From an uncultured Actinomycetes bacterium (GTDB lineage Bacteria > Actinomycetota > Actinomycetes > Nanopelagicales > Nanopelagicaceae), in NCBI GenBank assembly GCA_903921405.1, contig CAIXPV010000106.1:1-5315 (forward strand): DNA of 5,315 nucleotides, read 5' to 3'. A program made the position numbers and the translations under genes. Shown here in pieces: positions 5,309-5,315 of this stretch. Under the pieces are notes generated by a model that saw only the letters and a program-made list of their open reading frames with translations, made no database searches and was not told where the DNA came from. How positions within the stretch are numbered: position 1 is the first letter of the stretch; each line of letters opens with the position of its first letter.

Positions 5309-5315
5309 ATAGTTA

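Overview
The window looks like a piece of a bacterial chromosome with moderate to low G+C. A GabD-type aldehyde dehydrogenase, a DUF952 protein, a tRNA-Ser without encoded CCA, frequent GTG starts and weak Shine-Dalgarno sites would fit an actinobacterium such as the freshwater acI/Nanopelagicales group. That placement is an inference from gene content and style, not something the sequence proves.

Left part (1-2212), which looks like ordinary housekeeping sequence: the 3' end of an unidentified coding frame (2-193, +); a short control region with two 15-bp dyads (239-253 and 266-280); a complete succinate-semialdehyde dehydrogenase-like gene (325-1743, +); a convergent DUF952 gene (2102-1740, -) whose stop codon overlaps the dehydrogenase stop; and tRNA-Ser(CGA) (2212-2130, -) with a recognisable promoter. 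The DUF952 gene follows the tRNA by 27 nt and is probably read from the tRNA transcript.

Right part (2213-5315), which looks accessory: four genes, all on the minus strand and mostly without good ribosome binding sites. In transcription order they are an unknown 177-aa protein (4960-4427), an alpha/beta hydrolase (4218-3346), a small membrane-anchored protein (3269-2760), and an unknown 165-aa protein translationally coupled to it (2755-2258). A hairpin that looks like a terminator closes the block and overlaps the tRNA-Ser promoter.

The most unusual element is a repeat present once just after the stop codon of the 177-aa gene (4362-4420) and again, 36 bp longer, at the right edge (5214-5308), upstream of the same gene. 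The copies share 52 bp exactly plus a further terminal block, and differ by one 36-bp indel bounded by a 9-bp direct repeat. Similarity fades out at an AAC/GTT triplet, and the longer copy has an outer imperfect stem with a bulged base. One gene flanked by two structured repeats, each placed at a gene's 3' side, resembles a gene cassette with attC-like sites. The integron-type consensus boxes are imperfect and no integrase is in view, so this is a hypothesis.
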